Positions 7,959-16,957 are shown, counted from the stretch's first letter. The stretch is DNA of 64,000 nucleotides from Neoaquamicrobium microcysteis (GCF_008180155.1 NZ_VSZS01000060.1:163742-227741), one strand, 5' to 3'. Numbers and translations: made by a program. The notes: a model not told the origin generated them from the sequence alone.

Positions 7959-8996
7959 ATGAACAAGAAACTGCCGCTGCTGCCCACGTCGCTGGTCGGT
8001 TCCTACGCCCAGCCCGAGTGGCTCATCGACCGCAAGAAGCTGGCTGGGCGGTTCCCGCCGCGCGTGCGTGCGCTGGAGCTTTGGCGCGTTGCGCCGGAAT
8101 GGCTCGATCAGGCGCAGGATGACGCTACGCTGCTGGCGATCCGCGATCAGGAGCGCGCGGGGCTAGACATCATCACCGATGGAGAGATGCGCCGCGAGAG
8201 CTATTCCAACCGCTTTGCCACCGCACTTGAGGGTGTCGATCTCGACAATCCGGGCTCGGCGCTCGACCGCTCGGGCCATCCCAACCCGGTTCCGCGCGTC
8301 GTAGGCAAAATCCGCCGAAAGCACGCGGTCGAGGTGCGCGACGTGGAGTTTCTGCGCGCCAACACAGACCGCGTCATCAAGATCACCGTGCCCGGCGCAT
8401 TCACCATGGCACAGCAGGCGCAGAACGATTTCTACGAGAGCGAGGAGGAATTGGCGCTCGACTACGCGGCCGCAGTCAACGAGGAAATCAAGGATTTGTT
8501 TGCCGCCGGTGCCGACATCGTGCAGGTGGACGAGCCCTATATGCAGGCTAGGCCGGAAAAGGCGCGCCAGTACGGCCTGAAGGCGTTGAACCGTGCGCTC
8601 GAGGGTGTGGAAGGCGAAACGGCCGTGCATATCTGCTTTGGCTATGCCGCGATCATCCACGAACGGCCGGAGGGCTACTCCTTCCTGCCAGAACTTGCCG
8701 GGTCGGCGGCAAAGGCCGTTTCGATCGAAACCGCGCAATCCGGTCTCGACTGCTCGGTGCTTGCCAAGCTGCCCGACAAGAAGATCATCCTCGGCGTGCT
8801 CGACCTTTCCGATCCCGAGGTGGAGAGCGCGGAAACTGTTGCCGCCCGGATTCGCCGTGCGCTGCCTTATGTCTCGGCCGACCGCATCGTGATAGCGCCC
8901 GATTGCGGGTTGAAATACCTGCCGCGTGAAACCGCCTTCGGCAAGATGAAGGCGATGGCTGACGGTGCAGCTCTGGTGCGGGCCGAACTGTCCTAA
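7959..8996 (+). CDS. MetE C-terminal-like protein (cobalamin-independent methionine synthase family)
   Basis: A 345-residue stand-alone homologue of the catalytic half of cobalamin-independent methionine synthase. Zinc ligands are all present: His224 and Cys226 (HICFGY), Glu257 (SIETA), Cys316 (APDCGLKYL); the substrate loop ITDGEMRRE and VQVDEP strand are also clear. It lacks the N-terminal folate-binding half of MetE. It begins ten bases after the amidohydrolase, so it is probably in that operon; a methyl-group transfer from a catabolic substrate is a plausible role, but inferred only. Its stop overlaps the convergent uxuB stop by four bases. Confidence 0.85.
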   Translation: MNKKLPLLPTSLVGSYAQPEWLIDRKKLAGRFPPRVRALELWRVAPEWLDQAQDDATLLAIRDQERAGLDIITDGEMRRESYSNRFATALEGVDLDNPGSALDRSGHPNPVPRVVGKIRRKHAVEVRDVEFLRANTDRVIKITVPGAFTMAQQAQNDFYESEEELALDYAAAVNEEIKDLFAAGADIVQVDEPYMQARPEKARQYGLKALNRALEGVEGETAVHICFGYAAIIHERPEGYSFLPELAGSAAKAVSIETAQSGLDCSVLAKLPDKKIILGVLDLSDPEVESAETVAARIRRALPYVSADRIVIAPDCGLKYLPRETAFGKMKAMADGAALVRAELS

Positions 8997-10459
8997 CGCA
9001 GACCGGCGGCGATCGCCGCTTCCATATCGTCGGCGATCAGCAGGTCGAGAAAGGCTTCGACCTGCGAGCGCCAGATGGCGTTGTCGCTGAGGCTGGGCGG
9101 AAAAAGCCCCGGCATCGCGAAAAGCACTGCAGCCACGGCCTGTCCGGTTTGCTGCACACCTTGCAGGTTCGCGACGATCTCCGCCCCGCGCGGGTCACGC
9201 AGATCGTAGCTCCGTCCCGTGCCAACCCTGCCAAGCGCGTAGCGCATCCATGCGGCGACCGCGAGCGCAAAGGTTTGCGCGCCGTCGCCCCGCGCAAGCA
9301 GTTCGCTCGCGGGTTCGAGGAGGCGTTGCGGGAGCTTCTGTGTGCCATCCATTGCGATCTGGTATGTGCGATGTGCCATGGCGCGGTTTGTGAAGCGGGC
9401 GACGAGCTGGTCCGCATAGCCGTCAAGGTCGATGCCGGGCACGGGATCGAGAGTCGCCGCGGCCGCCTGCATATGCAGCCGCACCAACTGGGCAAAGCGC
9501 GCGTCCGCCATCGCGTCACGGACGAACTCGTGGCCGGCGGGGAATCCCAGATAGGCGATCAGCGAGTGCGAGCCGTTTAGCATGCGCAGCTTCATCTTCT
9601 CGTACGGCGTCACGTCTTCGACGAACAGCGCCCCCGCCCGCTCCCAGTCCGGTCGTCCGGCGGCGAAACTGTCCTCGATGATCCATTGCGAAAACGGCTC
9701 CGTCTCGACCGCCGCAAGGTCACGCCGGCCCGTCAGGCGCTCGGCGTCGGCCAGCGTGGCGTCCGTGCTTGCGGGCGTGATGCGATCGACCATGGTGGAT
9801 GGGAAGGAGGCCGTGTCGTCGATCCATCGCGCGAGCTCCGGATCGCGTCGTTCCGCAAACTCCAGGACCAGCCTCTTCAGCAGCGCTCCATTGTTCGGCA
9901 GGTTGTCGCAGCATAGGGACGTGAAAGGTACTCTCTTCGCCGCGCGCCGCCGAGCCAGCCCCTCCACCAGGTAGCCAACTAAGCCTCGTGGCGCGCGGGG
10001 GCTGGCGAGATCGGCCGCGATGTCGGGGTGGCCGGTGTCGAGGCCTCCACTTGCGGGGTCGATGCCGTAAGCCTTCTCGGTAACCGTCAGGCTGACAATG
10101 GCGGTATGGGGATCGGCGAGCAGTTCAAGCAGCCGGTGGGGCTCACGTGCGGCTGCGATGGTCGAAATCACGCAGCCGATGATGCGCGCGTCGGTCTGTG
10201 CCGTGCCGCGTACAAACAGTGTATAAAGCCCGTCCTGCACGGCTAGCGCGTCGACCGTTTCCGTGCTGCGGAGGCTGGTGGCAACGATGCCCCAGTCGCC
10301 GCCGCCCGCCAATGCCGCGTCGTTATAAGCGGCCGTATGCGCACGGAAGAATGCGCCGGACCCGATATGCAGGATGCGCGGGCGCAGCTGTCGCCGGTCG
10401 TAGTGGGGCTGCTCGACTGCAGGGTCGATGTCAAACAGGTCGGTCAGCGGGGCACTCAC
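8993..10459 (-). CDS. uxuB: Fructuronate reductase / mannitol dehydrogenase family (UxuB)
   Basis: NAD-dependent reduction of D-fructuronate to D-mannonate in hexuronate catabolism. The 488-residue product has the long-chain mannitol dehydrogenase fold: N-terminal nucleotide-binding segment ILHIGSGAFFRAHTAAY, then the KMKLRMLNGSHS helix that carries the conserved Lys and Asn/His of the active site. Length matches UxuB (about 486). A GTG start at 10459 overlaps the uxaC stop as GTGA and has AGAGGG upstream; longer readings run back into uxaC. Other mannitol-dehydrogenase specificities are possible, but adjacent uxaC and uxuA make UxuB by far the best call. Confidence 0.92.
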   Translation of the reverse strand: MSAPLTDLFDIDPAVEQPHYDRRQLRPRILHIGSGAFFRAHTAAYNDAALAGGGDWGIVATSLRSTETVDALAVQDGLYTLFVRGTAQTDARIIGCVISTIAAAREPHRLLELLADPHTAIVSLTVTEKAYGIDPASGGLDTGHPDIAADLASPRAPRGLVGYLVEGLARRRAAKRVPFTSLCCDNLPNNGALLKRLVLEFAERRDPELARWIDDTASFPSTMVDRITPASTDATLADAERLTGRRDLAAVETEPFSQWIIEDSFAAGRPDWERAGALFVEDVTPYEKMKLRMLNGSHSLIAYLGFPAGHEFVRDAMADARFAQLVRLHMQAAAATLDPVPGIDLDGYADQLVARFTNRAMAHRTYQIAMDGTQKLPQRLLEPASELLARGDGAQTFALAVAAWMRYALGRVGTGRSYDLRDPRGAEIVANLQGVQQTGQAVAAVLFAMPGLFPPSLSDNAIWRSQVEAFLDLLIADDMEAAIAAGLR

Positions 10460-11874
10460 AGCCTGTATGCCCTCTTCGCCAGCCCGTAGCAGAGCTCGGT
10501 GGCAATTTTCTCCGCCTCCGCCCCATCCATGCGGTGCTCGGCGGTCATGCGCGCGAGAAAACCGCAAACCTCCCGCCGCCACACGTCATGGCGCGCCGGA
10601 ATGGAAAGCAGGGCGCGGGTGTCGTCGTTGAAGCCTGCGAGGTTTGCAAATCCGGCCGTCTCCACAACCTGATCGAGATAGCGGCGGATGCCGTTCGGGC
10701 TGTCGTGGAACCACCAGGGTGGGCCGATAAGAAGGCAGGGCCAATGCCCCGCCATCGGTGCAAGCTCGCGGGCGTAGGTGCTTTCGTCGAGCGTGAACAG
10801 GATGATCCGCAAGCCGGATGCGTGGCCGTGGCGATTGAGCAGCGCGTCCAGCCCGCCGACCCAGTCCGCGCGCGCCGGTATGTCAGCACCCATGTTGGGA
10901 CCATACGTGGAAAGTAGGGCACGGTCTGTGCTGCGGCGCGAGCCGGCATGGATTTGCATCGTCATGCCGTCCTCGGCCGAAAGCCCGGCCATCTCGGTCA
11001 GCATCTGTCCACGAAAGAGTTCCGCTTCGGTAGGGGTAAGCGCGCCCTTCAGCGCCATGTCCAGCAGCCGCTGTTTCTCCGGCAGCGGCAGATCGGCGGT
11101 CTGGGCGCTCGGCGCGCCGTGGTCCGTGGCGGTCGCGCCGTGCTCGCGGAAGAAGGCGCGGCGGCGGCGATGGGCCTCGATCATGCCGTCCCAACTCGCA
11201 GTGTCGGTGTCGGTGATCTCTCCCAGGCACTGGAGATTTTCGGCAAAGCCCGGCGCTTCCGGGTCAGTGACCGCATCGGGCCGGTAGGTTGTGCGCACGC
11301 GACCGATCCAGCCATCGGCGAGCAGCTTGCGATGATGATCCAGCGGGTCGAGCGCGCCTTCCGTCGTTGCGATGGTTTCCATGCCGAACCGTGAAAACAG
11401 TGCCCGCGGCCGAAATTCAGGACGCCCGAGCTGTTCGCCTATGTGGTCATAAAGACCGTCAGCGTTCGCCGGCGTCAGCGGTTCCGGGCAGCCGAGGACG
11501 GCTGACATGGCGTGATCAACCCAGAGCCGCGACGGCGTGCCGGCAAAGATGTGGTAGTGCTCCGCAAAGACCCGCCAGATGGCGCGGCCGTCCACCTGCG
11601 GCGCGGTCCCGTCCAGCCGTGGCAGGCCAAGCGCGGCGTGCGGTACGCCAGCGCTGTGCAGCATGCGGAAAAGATAGTGGTCCGGGGTCACCAGCAGCGA
11701 GGCGGCGTCCTCGAAGGGCTCGTCGTCGGCAAACCATGCCGGGTCGGTGTGGCCGTGCGGGCTGACGATGGGCAGGTCGCGCACCGTCGCATAGAGATCG
11801 CGCGCGATGTTGCGCAACGCCGGTTCAGGCGGAAAGAGACGGTCGGGGTGCAGAAAGCCGTCGCTTATGCTCAC
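10456..11874 (-). CDS. uxaC: Glucuronate isomerase (UxaC)
   Basis: Converts D-glucuronate to D-fructuronate (or galacturonate to tagaturonate), the first step of intracellular hexuronate breakdown. The 472-residue length equals the family norm, and the N-terminus IVSPHGHTDPAWFAD holds the HxH metal-binding pair of this amidohydrolase-superfamily member. The start overlaps the uxuA stop (ATGA) and the stop overlaps the uxuB start (GTGA), so the three enzymes are translationally coupled. Confidence 0.95.
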   Translation of the reverse strand: MSISDGFLHPDRLFPPEPALRNIARDLYATVRDLPIVSPHGHTDPAWFADDEPFEDAASLLVTPDHYLFRMLHSAGVPHAALGLPRLDGTAPQVDGRAIWRVFAEHYHIFAGTPSRLWVDHAMSAVLGCPEPLTPANADGLYDHIGEQLGRPEFRPRALFSRFGMETIATTEGALDPLDHHRKLLADGWIGRVRTTYRPDAVTDPEAPGFAENLQCLGEITDTDTASWDGMIEAHRRRRAFFREHGATATDHGAPSAQTADLPLPEKQRLLDMALKGALTPTEAELFRGQMLTEMAGLSAEDGMTMQIHAGSRRSTDRALLSTYGPNMGADIPARADWVGGLDALLNRHGHASGLRIILFTLDESTYARELAPMAGHWPCLLIGPPWWFHDSPNGIRRYLDQVVETAGFANLAGFNDDTRALLSIPARHDVWRREVCGFLARMTAEHRMDGAEAEKIATELCYGLAKRAYRL

Positions 11875-13082
11875 CGGAAGGCTCCGGTTGCGGTCAGTGC
11901 GCGTTCGACGCCCCGCAGTTCCGCCAGCCCCTTGAGGCGGCCGATTGCCGGGTAACCGGGCTGGGCGCCACGCTTCATGTCGTCCAGAATGTCCTGTCCG
12001 TGGTCGGGTCGCATAGGGATGATGGCGTCAGCACGTCCTTCGGCCCGCCGCCGCGCTTCCTCGCGCAAGAGCGCCGCCACGACCGCCACCATGTCGGTGT
12101 CACCGCCAAGATGTTCGTCCTCGTGGAAGGAGCAGGGAATGCTGTCGCCTTCCTTGCGCACGTTGCGCAGGTGGACGAAATGGATGCGCGGCGCGAGCCG
12201 CTCGGCCATGGCGGGCAGGTCGTTGTCGTGGCGTGCACCCAGGGAGCCGGTGCACAGCGTCACCCCGTTGGCAGGGCTGTCGACCGCATCGAGCGCGGCG
12301 CGATAATCGGCTTCGGTGGACATGATGCGCGGCAGGCCCATGATAGGAAATGGCGGATCGTCGGGATGGCAGCATAGCCGCAGCTCAAGGCGCTCCGCCA
12401 GCGGCGTCACCTCAGAGAGGAAATCGATCAGGTTCGCGCGAAGCCGATCGGGGCCTATTTCCGCATAGTTGGCCAACTGCCTGCGCAGACCCTCGAGCGA
12501 GTGGTCCTCCTTGGAACCAGGCAGGCCGGCATTGACGGTGCGGGCCAGAAGCCTGGCGGCATCGTCGTCCATGCCGGCGAAGCGGCGCGCGGCGTCCTCG
12601 ACCACCTCCGGCGCATAATCCTGCGCGGCATCGCGCCTTTCCAGAATGTGGATGTCGAAAGCCGCGAAGTCATGGAGATCGAAGCGCATCGTGGTGCCGC
12701 CATGCGCAACGCGCCATGCCAGCGCTGTGCGTGTCCAGTCCAGCACGGGCATGAAATTGTAGCAGATGACGGCGATGCCTGCCGAAGCCAGGTTCTCCAT
12801 CGAAATCTTGTAGTTGTCGATATGCGTGCGCCAGTCGCCCGTCTGCGTCTTGATGGCTTCCGAAACGGGCAGGCTTTCGACGACCTCCCATTCTAGCCCG
12901 GTCGCGGCACCGTCCGGCAGGCGTCGCACCTCATCCTGGCGCTTCGTGATTTCGTGCGGGCTCCACACGACGCCATAGGGCACATGGTGGAGCGCCGACA
13001 CAATGCCCTGCGCGCCCGCCTGTTTCGCATCAAGAAGCGTTACCTTGTCGACGGGGCCGAACCAGCGCCACGTATGTCTCAT
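11871..13082 (-). CDS. uxuA: Mannonate dehydratase (UxuA)
   Basis: Dehydrates D-mannonate to 2-keto-3-deoxygluconate. The 403-residue product is the usual UxuA length and starts MRHTWRWFGPVDKVTL, with LHHVPYGVVWS and the metal-site segments HPDDPPFP and CTGSLGARHDNDLP. GGGAG nine bases before the ATG supports the start, twelve bases after the TRAP large permease gene. Kinase and aldolase for the product are not in this window and must be encoded elsewhere. Confidence 0.95.
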   Translation of the reverse strand: MRHTWRWFGPVDKVTLLDAKQAGAQGIVSALHHVPYGVVWSPHEITKRQDEVRRLPDGAATGLEWEVVESLPVSEAIKTQTGDWRTHIDNYKISMENLASAGIAVICYNFMPVLDWTRTALAWRVAHGGTTMRFDLHDFAAFDIHILERRDAAQDYAPEVVEDAARRFAGMDDDAARLLARTVNAGLPGSKEDHSLEGLRRQLANYAEIGPDRLRANLIDFLSEVTPLAERLELRLCCHPDDPPFPIMGLPRIMSTEADYRAALDAVDSPANGVTLCTGSLGARHDNDLPAMAERLAPRIHFVHLRNVRKEGDSIPCSFHEDEHLGGDTDMVAVVAALLREEARRRAEGRADAIIPMRPDHGQDILDDMKRGAQPGYPAIGRLKGLAELRGVERALTATGAFR

Positions 13083-13094
13083 TGGCTGGTCTCC

Positions 13095-14372
13095 CTAGAA
13101 GACGAGATTGGGAAGGAAAAGAACGACGCCGGGCATGAACAGCAGCGCGAGCACCAGCAGCAGAACGGCGCCAATGAGCGGCAGCGACTCTCGGGTGTAG
13201 CTCTCTATGCGGCAGTTCAGCAGACTGCAGACGGTGAACATGGCGACGCCCACCGGCGGCGTCATTCCGCCCAGGGTGACGACGATCATCATCAATATGC
13301 CGAAATGCACCGGGTCGAACCCGACCGACGTGATGATAGGAACGACGATGGGCGTCAGAAGAAGCATCATCACCGTGCCTTCAAGGAACAGGCCGATGAC
13401 GAACAGGAATGCCAGCACCGCGATCACGACCAGATGCGGCTCACTGATTGTCCCCAGCAGCAATCCGGAGAGCTGCTGTGGCACCTGCAGGAAGGTGATC
13501 GCAAAACCGACGATGCCCGACATCAGAATGATGAGCATTATCATGCCGATATCGGAAATCGCTTCGCGAAACGCGTTCAGCGTCCTGTCGGGGGTCAATT
13601 CGCGGTGAGCCAGCGTGCCGATGACGACTGCGTAGATGACTGCGCCCGCGCCGACTTCCGAAGGTGTCAGCACGCCGCCGCGTATGGCGAATACCAACAG
13701 GACCGGAAACAGCAGCGCCCATTTGGCTCCCCACATCGCCCGGCCCAACTCGCCTGCCGTGGGCTTGCGTGCATCGGCAGCGACATAGTCGCGCTTACGG
13801 GCGATGATGTAGATCGTTACCATCATCACTATCATCATCAGGATGCCCGGAATGATGCCGGCCATGAACAGGCGACCGATGGAGACGTTGCCGACATAGC
13901 CGTAGAGGATGAGGCCGATGGAAGGCGGCAGCACCGCCGTAATCAAAGCGGTAACGGCGATGACGGCTGCCGAAAACCCCTTCGAATAACCCTGCGCGAG
14001 CATCGACGGTCCGAGGATGCGGGCCTCCATGGCAGCTTCGGCCACGGCGGAGCCGGAAACGCCGCCCATCAACGTGGACAGGATTACCGACACCTGCGCA
14101 AGCCCACCTGCCATCCACGATACCGCGACGTTAGCGAAGTGAAACAGCCGCTCGGTGATGCCGCTGGCGTTCATCAGGTGCCCGGTGAGCACGAAGAAGG
14201 GTACGGCCAGCAGAGGAAAGCTCTGGCTCATGGTCGCGATGCGCTGCACGCCGATGGAAAGCGGCATGATGTCGGACTGAAGGAAGAAGACGAAGCCGGA
14301 TATTCCGATGACGAACGCTATCGGCGCGCCGATGAAGAGCAGGACGAGAAAGACTATGCCGATGGCGATCAT
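13095..14372 (-). CDS. TRAP large permease (DctM), hexuronate-associated
   Basis: A 425-residue, roughly 12-helix DctM permease with typical stretches VPFFVLTGHLMNASGI and AVLPPSIGLILYGY. It sits directly upstream of uxuA and overlaps the small permease by four bases, so the importer probably supplies glucuronate or a related uronate to the UxaC-UxuB-UxuA route. That substrate assignment is from context; TRAP systems for uronates are established in alphaproteobacteria. Confidence 0.93.
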   Translation of the reverse strand: MIAIGIVFLVLLFIGAPIAFVIGISGFVFFLQSDIMPLSIGVQRIATMSQSFPLLAVPFFVLTGHLMNASGITERLFHFANVAVSWMAGGLAQVSVILSTLMGGVSGSAVAEAAMEARILGPSMLAQGYSKGFSAAVIAVTALITAVLPPSIGLILYGYVGNVSIGRLFMAGIIPGILMMIVMMVTIYIIARKRDYVAADARKPTAGELGRAMWGAKWALLFPVLLVFAIRGGVLTPSEVGAGAVIYAVVIGTLAHRELTPDRTLNAFREAISDIGMIMLIILMSGIVGFAITFLQVPQQLSGLLLGTISEPHLVVIAVLAFLFVIGLFLEGTVMMLLLTPIVVPIITSVGFDPVHFGILMMIVVTLGGMTPPVGVAMFTVCSLLNCRIESYTRESLPLIGAVLLLVLALLFMPGVVLFLPNLVF

Positions 14373-14887
14373 GGCTGGCGCCCCGCCGACACGGTGATCT
14401 CATCGTCAGGTTTGGTGTAGATCAGCGTCTCGCCATCGCGCCGCGTCCATGCCTGCACAAGATTATGGAATAGCGCGCCGCACAGCATCACGCAGCCGAC
14501 CGGCACCGCGACGGTGACGAAAGCGTAGGAAAGCCCGCTATCGCCGAAGACGCGCTGACGGTTGAGCCAGGTCAGCTTGGTCCCTTCCACGGCCAGCACG
14601 GCGAGAAAGGCGACAATCAGCAGCGTAACGGCCGTCTCGACAGCCAGCCGATGCTGGTAGGGCGCCCGGCGCACGAGGAGATCCACCCCGAGATGGCCCT
14701 TCTCGCGCATCGCGCGGGCGGCTCCGATGAAGCAGAGCCATATGAACAGCAGCTGCGCCATGTCCACCGACCATATCAACGGCTGGCCGAAGAAGCGCAT
14801 AACGGCGGCCATGAACACCAGCAGCGTTGTGCCGGCGAGAAGCACGACCGCGACCGCGAACTCGATCTGACCAAGTCGCCTGAGCAT
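14369..14887 (-). CDS. TRAP small permease (DctQ), hexuronate-associated
   Basis: 172-residue four-helix DctQ protein (MLRRLGQIEFAVAVVLLAG at the start; RFFGQPLIWSVDMAQLLFIW is the conserved second helix). GGAG precedes the ATG. It lies between the binding protein and the large permease in the same order as in the first TRAP operon of this window, but the two sets are clearly different in sequence. Confidence 0.92.
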   Translation of the reverse strand: MLRRLGQIEFAVAVVLLAGTTLLVFMAAVMRFFGQPLIWSVDMAQLLFIWLCFIGAARAMREKGHLGVDLLVRRAPYQHRLAVETAVTLLIVAFLAVLAVEGTKLTWLNRQRVFGDSGLSYAFVTVAVPVGCVMLCGALFHNLVQAWTRRDGETLIYTKPDDEITVSAGRQP

Positions 14888-14952
14888 GGGAAACTCCGAA
14901 AAGAAGGAGCGGCGGGCGGGCCCGCGCGCCCCTATGGAGGAGAGCTGGACGA

Positions 14953-15927
14953 TTACTGGGCGGCTATGCTCTGCACAGTTTCGCGCAGGTCGCCGTAGCC
15001 CAGAACGTCATAGACGCCGGCGGTCGCATCACGGAAAGGCGTGACGTCGATTTCGGTTATGGTTGCGCCGGCGGCTTCGAGGTCCGCCTCGATCTGCGCG
15101 AGTGCCGCTTCGGTGCCGCGTGATGCTTCGTCGCCCGCCGCAAGCGCTTCCTCTCGCAGCATGGTCTGCACGTCCGCAGGCAGGCTGTCGAACCAGGCCG
15201 CGCTGGTCACCATCCCGGTGATGAGACTGATGTGACCGGTCTTGGTTACATGGGGTGCCACCTCATGCAGCTTGGAACCCCACAGAGCTGGCAATTGCAC
15301 CTCAACCGAGTCGATCACGTTCTGCTGCAAGGCCGAATACACCTCTGCATAGGGCATCGGCGTTGGCGTCGCACCCATCGCCTTCACCGTCTCGGTCCAC
15401 ACCGGCGCACCCGGTGTACGCATGCGCGAGCCGGAAAGATCGGCCGGCGTTGCGACCGGCTTGTCGGTGACCACATGGCGCTCGCCCTGCCACCAGTTGA
15501 ACGAGAGGATCTGATGGCCCGAAGCTTCGCGCAGCTTGCCCACCCACTCCTCGAACAGGTCGGAGGTCACGACGTTGCGGATGCCGTCATAGCCGGAAGC
15601 CAGATAGGGCGCGCCAAGAATACCGAGTTCGTTCTGGAAGACGGCGAGGCGTCCGCCATCGACGATCACCGCCACCGGGGCACCTGCACGGGCCTGTTCG
15701 AGCACATCCTCGTCGGGACCAAGTTGCGAATTGGGGAACAGCTTGATCTCAACGGCGCCGCCCGAACGCTCCGCTACCGCGTCGCGGAAACTCTCAAGCC
15801 CCTTGTAGAGCGGGTCGGTCGTGGTAAGGGCCGTATTGATGCTGAGCGTATGGTCTGCGGCGAGCGCCGGCCCTGCGACGGCAACGAAGCCGGCGGCGAG
15901 AATTGACGTGAACGAAACGAACCTCAT
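14953..15927 (-). CDS. TRAP solute-binding protein (DctP), hexuronate-associated
   Basis: 324-residue periplasmic receptor beginning with a Sec signal (MRFVSFTSILAAGFVAVAG, cleavage near GPALA). DctP features include LFPNSQLGPDEDVLEQARAG and the ligand-binding SGSRMRTPGAPVW, which contains the Arg that normally bonds the substrate carboxylate. GGGAGGAAATC precedes the ATG. It is the first gene of the uxu operon, with a promoter whose -35 lies within a palindrome shared with the divergent GntR gene. Confidence 0.92.
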   Translation of the reverse strand: MRFVSFTSILAAGFVAVAGPALAADHTLSINTALTTTDPLYKGLESFRDAVAERSGGAVEIKLFPNSQLGPDEDVLEQARAGAPVAVIVDGGRLAVFQNELGILGAPYLASGYDGIRNVVTSDLFEEWVGKLREASGHQILSFNWWQGERHVVTDKPVATPADLSGSRMRTPGAPVWTETVKAMGATPTPMPYAEVYSALQQNVIDSVEVQLPALWGSKLHEVAPHVTKTGHISLITGMVTSAAWFDSLPADVQTMLREEALAAGDEASRGTEAALAQIEADLEAAGATITEIDVTPFRDATAGVYDVLGYGDLRETVQSIAAQ

Positions 15928-15973
15928 GATTTCCTCCCTGAGCGAACGATAGGCCCTCCAAAGCCTCTTCCGG

Positions 15974-16002
15974 AGACTAGAATGGTAGTATATTGTTGTC
16001 AA
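15974..16002 (-). promoter_or_regulatory. Predicted promoter of TRAP-uxu operon
   Basis: Minus-strand TTGACA (15997-16002), 17-base spacer, TAGTCT (15974-15979). The -35 hexamer is inside the palindrome at 15994-16004, so a regulator bound there would block polymerase. Confidence 0.5.
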
Positions 16003-16004
16003 CA
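15994..16004. promoter_or_regulatory. Palindrome TGTTGTCAACA between uxu operon and GntR gene
   Basis: Perfect 11-base inverted repeat covering the -35 of the leftward uxu promoter and touching the GntR start codon, the expected place for an autoregulatory operator. The sequence TTGTTGTCAACA (15993-16004 reads ATTGTTG.. in full) recurs at 34159-34171 before the pseudouridine genes. Confidence 0.5.
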
Positions 16005-16714
16005 TGAGTCTTGATTTCGAACTTGCGCCGCTGGCCGACGACAGCCAGCGCGCCCGCCAGGCGACCATTGGATCGCGTGTCTACGACACGGTGCGAGCCG
16101 CCATCGTTCAGCTGCGCTTCCGGCCGGGAAACCCGCTTTCGGAAGCGGAGATCGCGCGCCAGCTTGGCGTGTCGCGCCAGCCGGTGCGCGAAGCCTTCAT
16201 CAAGCTGGCTGAGTCGGGGCTGGTCGAGATCAGGCCGCAGCGCGGTACCTTCGTGCGCCTGATCTCACGGCGCGAGGTCGCCAATGCGCGCTTCATACGA
16301 GAGGCCATCGAGGTCGCGATCGTGAAAAAGGCGGCGACGGACGCGGCAGCGAGCGACGTTACCACGCTGGAAAGCCTTATTCGCGAGCAGCGCGCCGTCG
16401 CGGTGAGCGGGGACAACGTCGCCTTTCTGCGGCTGGACGAGAAGTTCCATCAGGCGGTGGCTTGCAGCGCCGACTGCGAGGACGCATGGCGGGTGCTGGA
16501 GGGGCTCAAGGCGCAGATGGATCGCGTGCGCTATCTATCGCTGCCGGAAGCGACGCCGCTCGAGACGATCATCGAGCAGCACGAGCGCATCGTGCGTGCC
16601 ATCGCCGCCGGCAAACCTGACGAGGCGGAGCTTGCCATGCGTCAGCACCTTTCGGAAATCCTGCTATCCCTGCCCAAGCTCGCCGCGGGGCACCCGGCCT
16701 ATTTCGTGGATTGA
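16004..16714 (+). CDS. GntR-family regulator (FCD subfamily), probable uronate regulator
   Basis: 236-residue regulator with an N-terminal winged helix (about 20-90; EAEIARQLGVSRQPVREAFIKLAESGLVEIRPQRGTF region) and a C-terminal FCD ligand domain (about 97-225) with metal/ligand residues in DEKFHQAV and IIEQHERIVRAI. Divergent from the uxu operon and separated by 76 bases, it is the likely UxuR/ExuR-type repressor. No Shine-Dalgarno precedes the ATG; TATATT at 15989-15994 would place the transcription start at or next to the start codon, so the mRNA may be leaderless. Confidence 0.9.
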   Translation: MSLDFELAPLADDSQRARQATIGSRVYDTVRAAIVQLRFRPGNPLSEAEIARQLGVSRQPVREAFIKLAESGLVEIRPQRGTFVRLISRREVANARFIREAIEVAIVKKAATDAAASDVTTLESLIREQRAVAVSGDNVAFLRLDEKFHQAVACSADCEDAWRVLEGLKAQMDRVRYLSLPEATPLETIIEQHERIVRAIAAGKPDEAELAMRQHLSEILLSLPKLAAGHPAYFVD

Positions 16715-16957
16715 CCGGCATTCCGTGCGGCGAGGTTGCCGCATAGGTGCAAATGGAGCATGGGACCCGCGCGTTAAGTGCCGATGAACACAAGCTGCCG
16801 CCAAAAAAATCAAGGACGGGTGTCGGGAAGCGCGCCGACAGTTCGTCCTTAGAGCGCTCGGTGGCCATCGAGCGGTCTTTGTCGGCAGTCACCAAGCGGC
16901 GGTGGGCTAAGGTTGCTCCCACCGATGTTGTCGTCCACAAGGGGAAGGAGAACCAAT
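16715..16957. other. Intergenic region without recognised feature
   Basis: The 243 bases between the GntR regulator and the SRPBCC gene hold the latter's ribosome binding site (AAGGAG, about 16945) and nothing else I can assign. An open reading of 93 residues through it lacks recognisable composition or motifs. Confidence 0.5.

Noticed and set aside
12954..14420. 488-codon plus-strand open frame opposite uxuA and the TRAP permease
   Set aside because: Composition is dominated by His/Gln/Asp/Arg stretches typical of antisense reading of GC-rich membrane-protein genes; the minus strand holds clear UxuA and DctM families.
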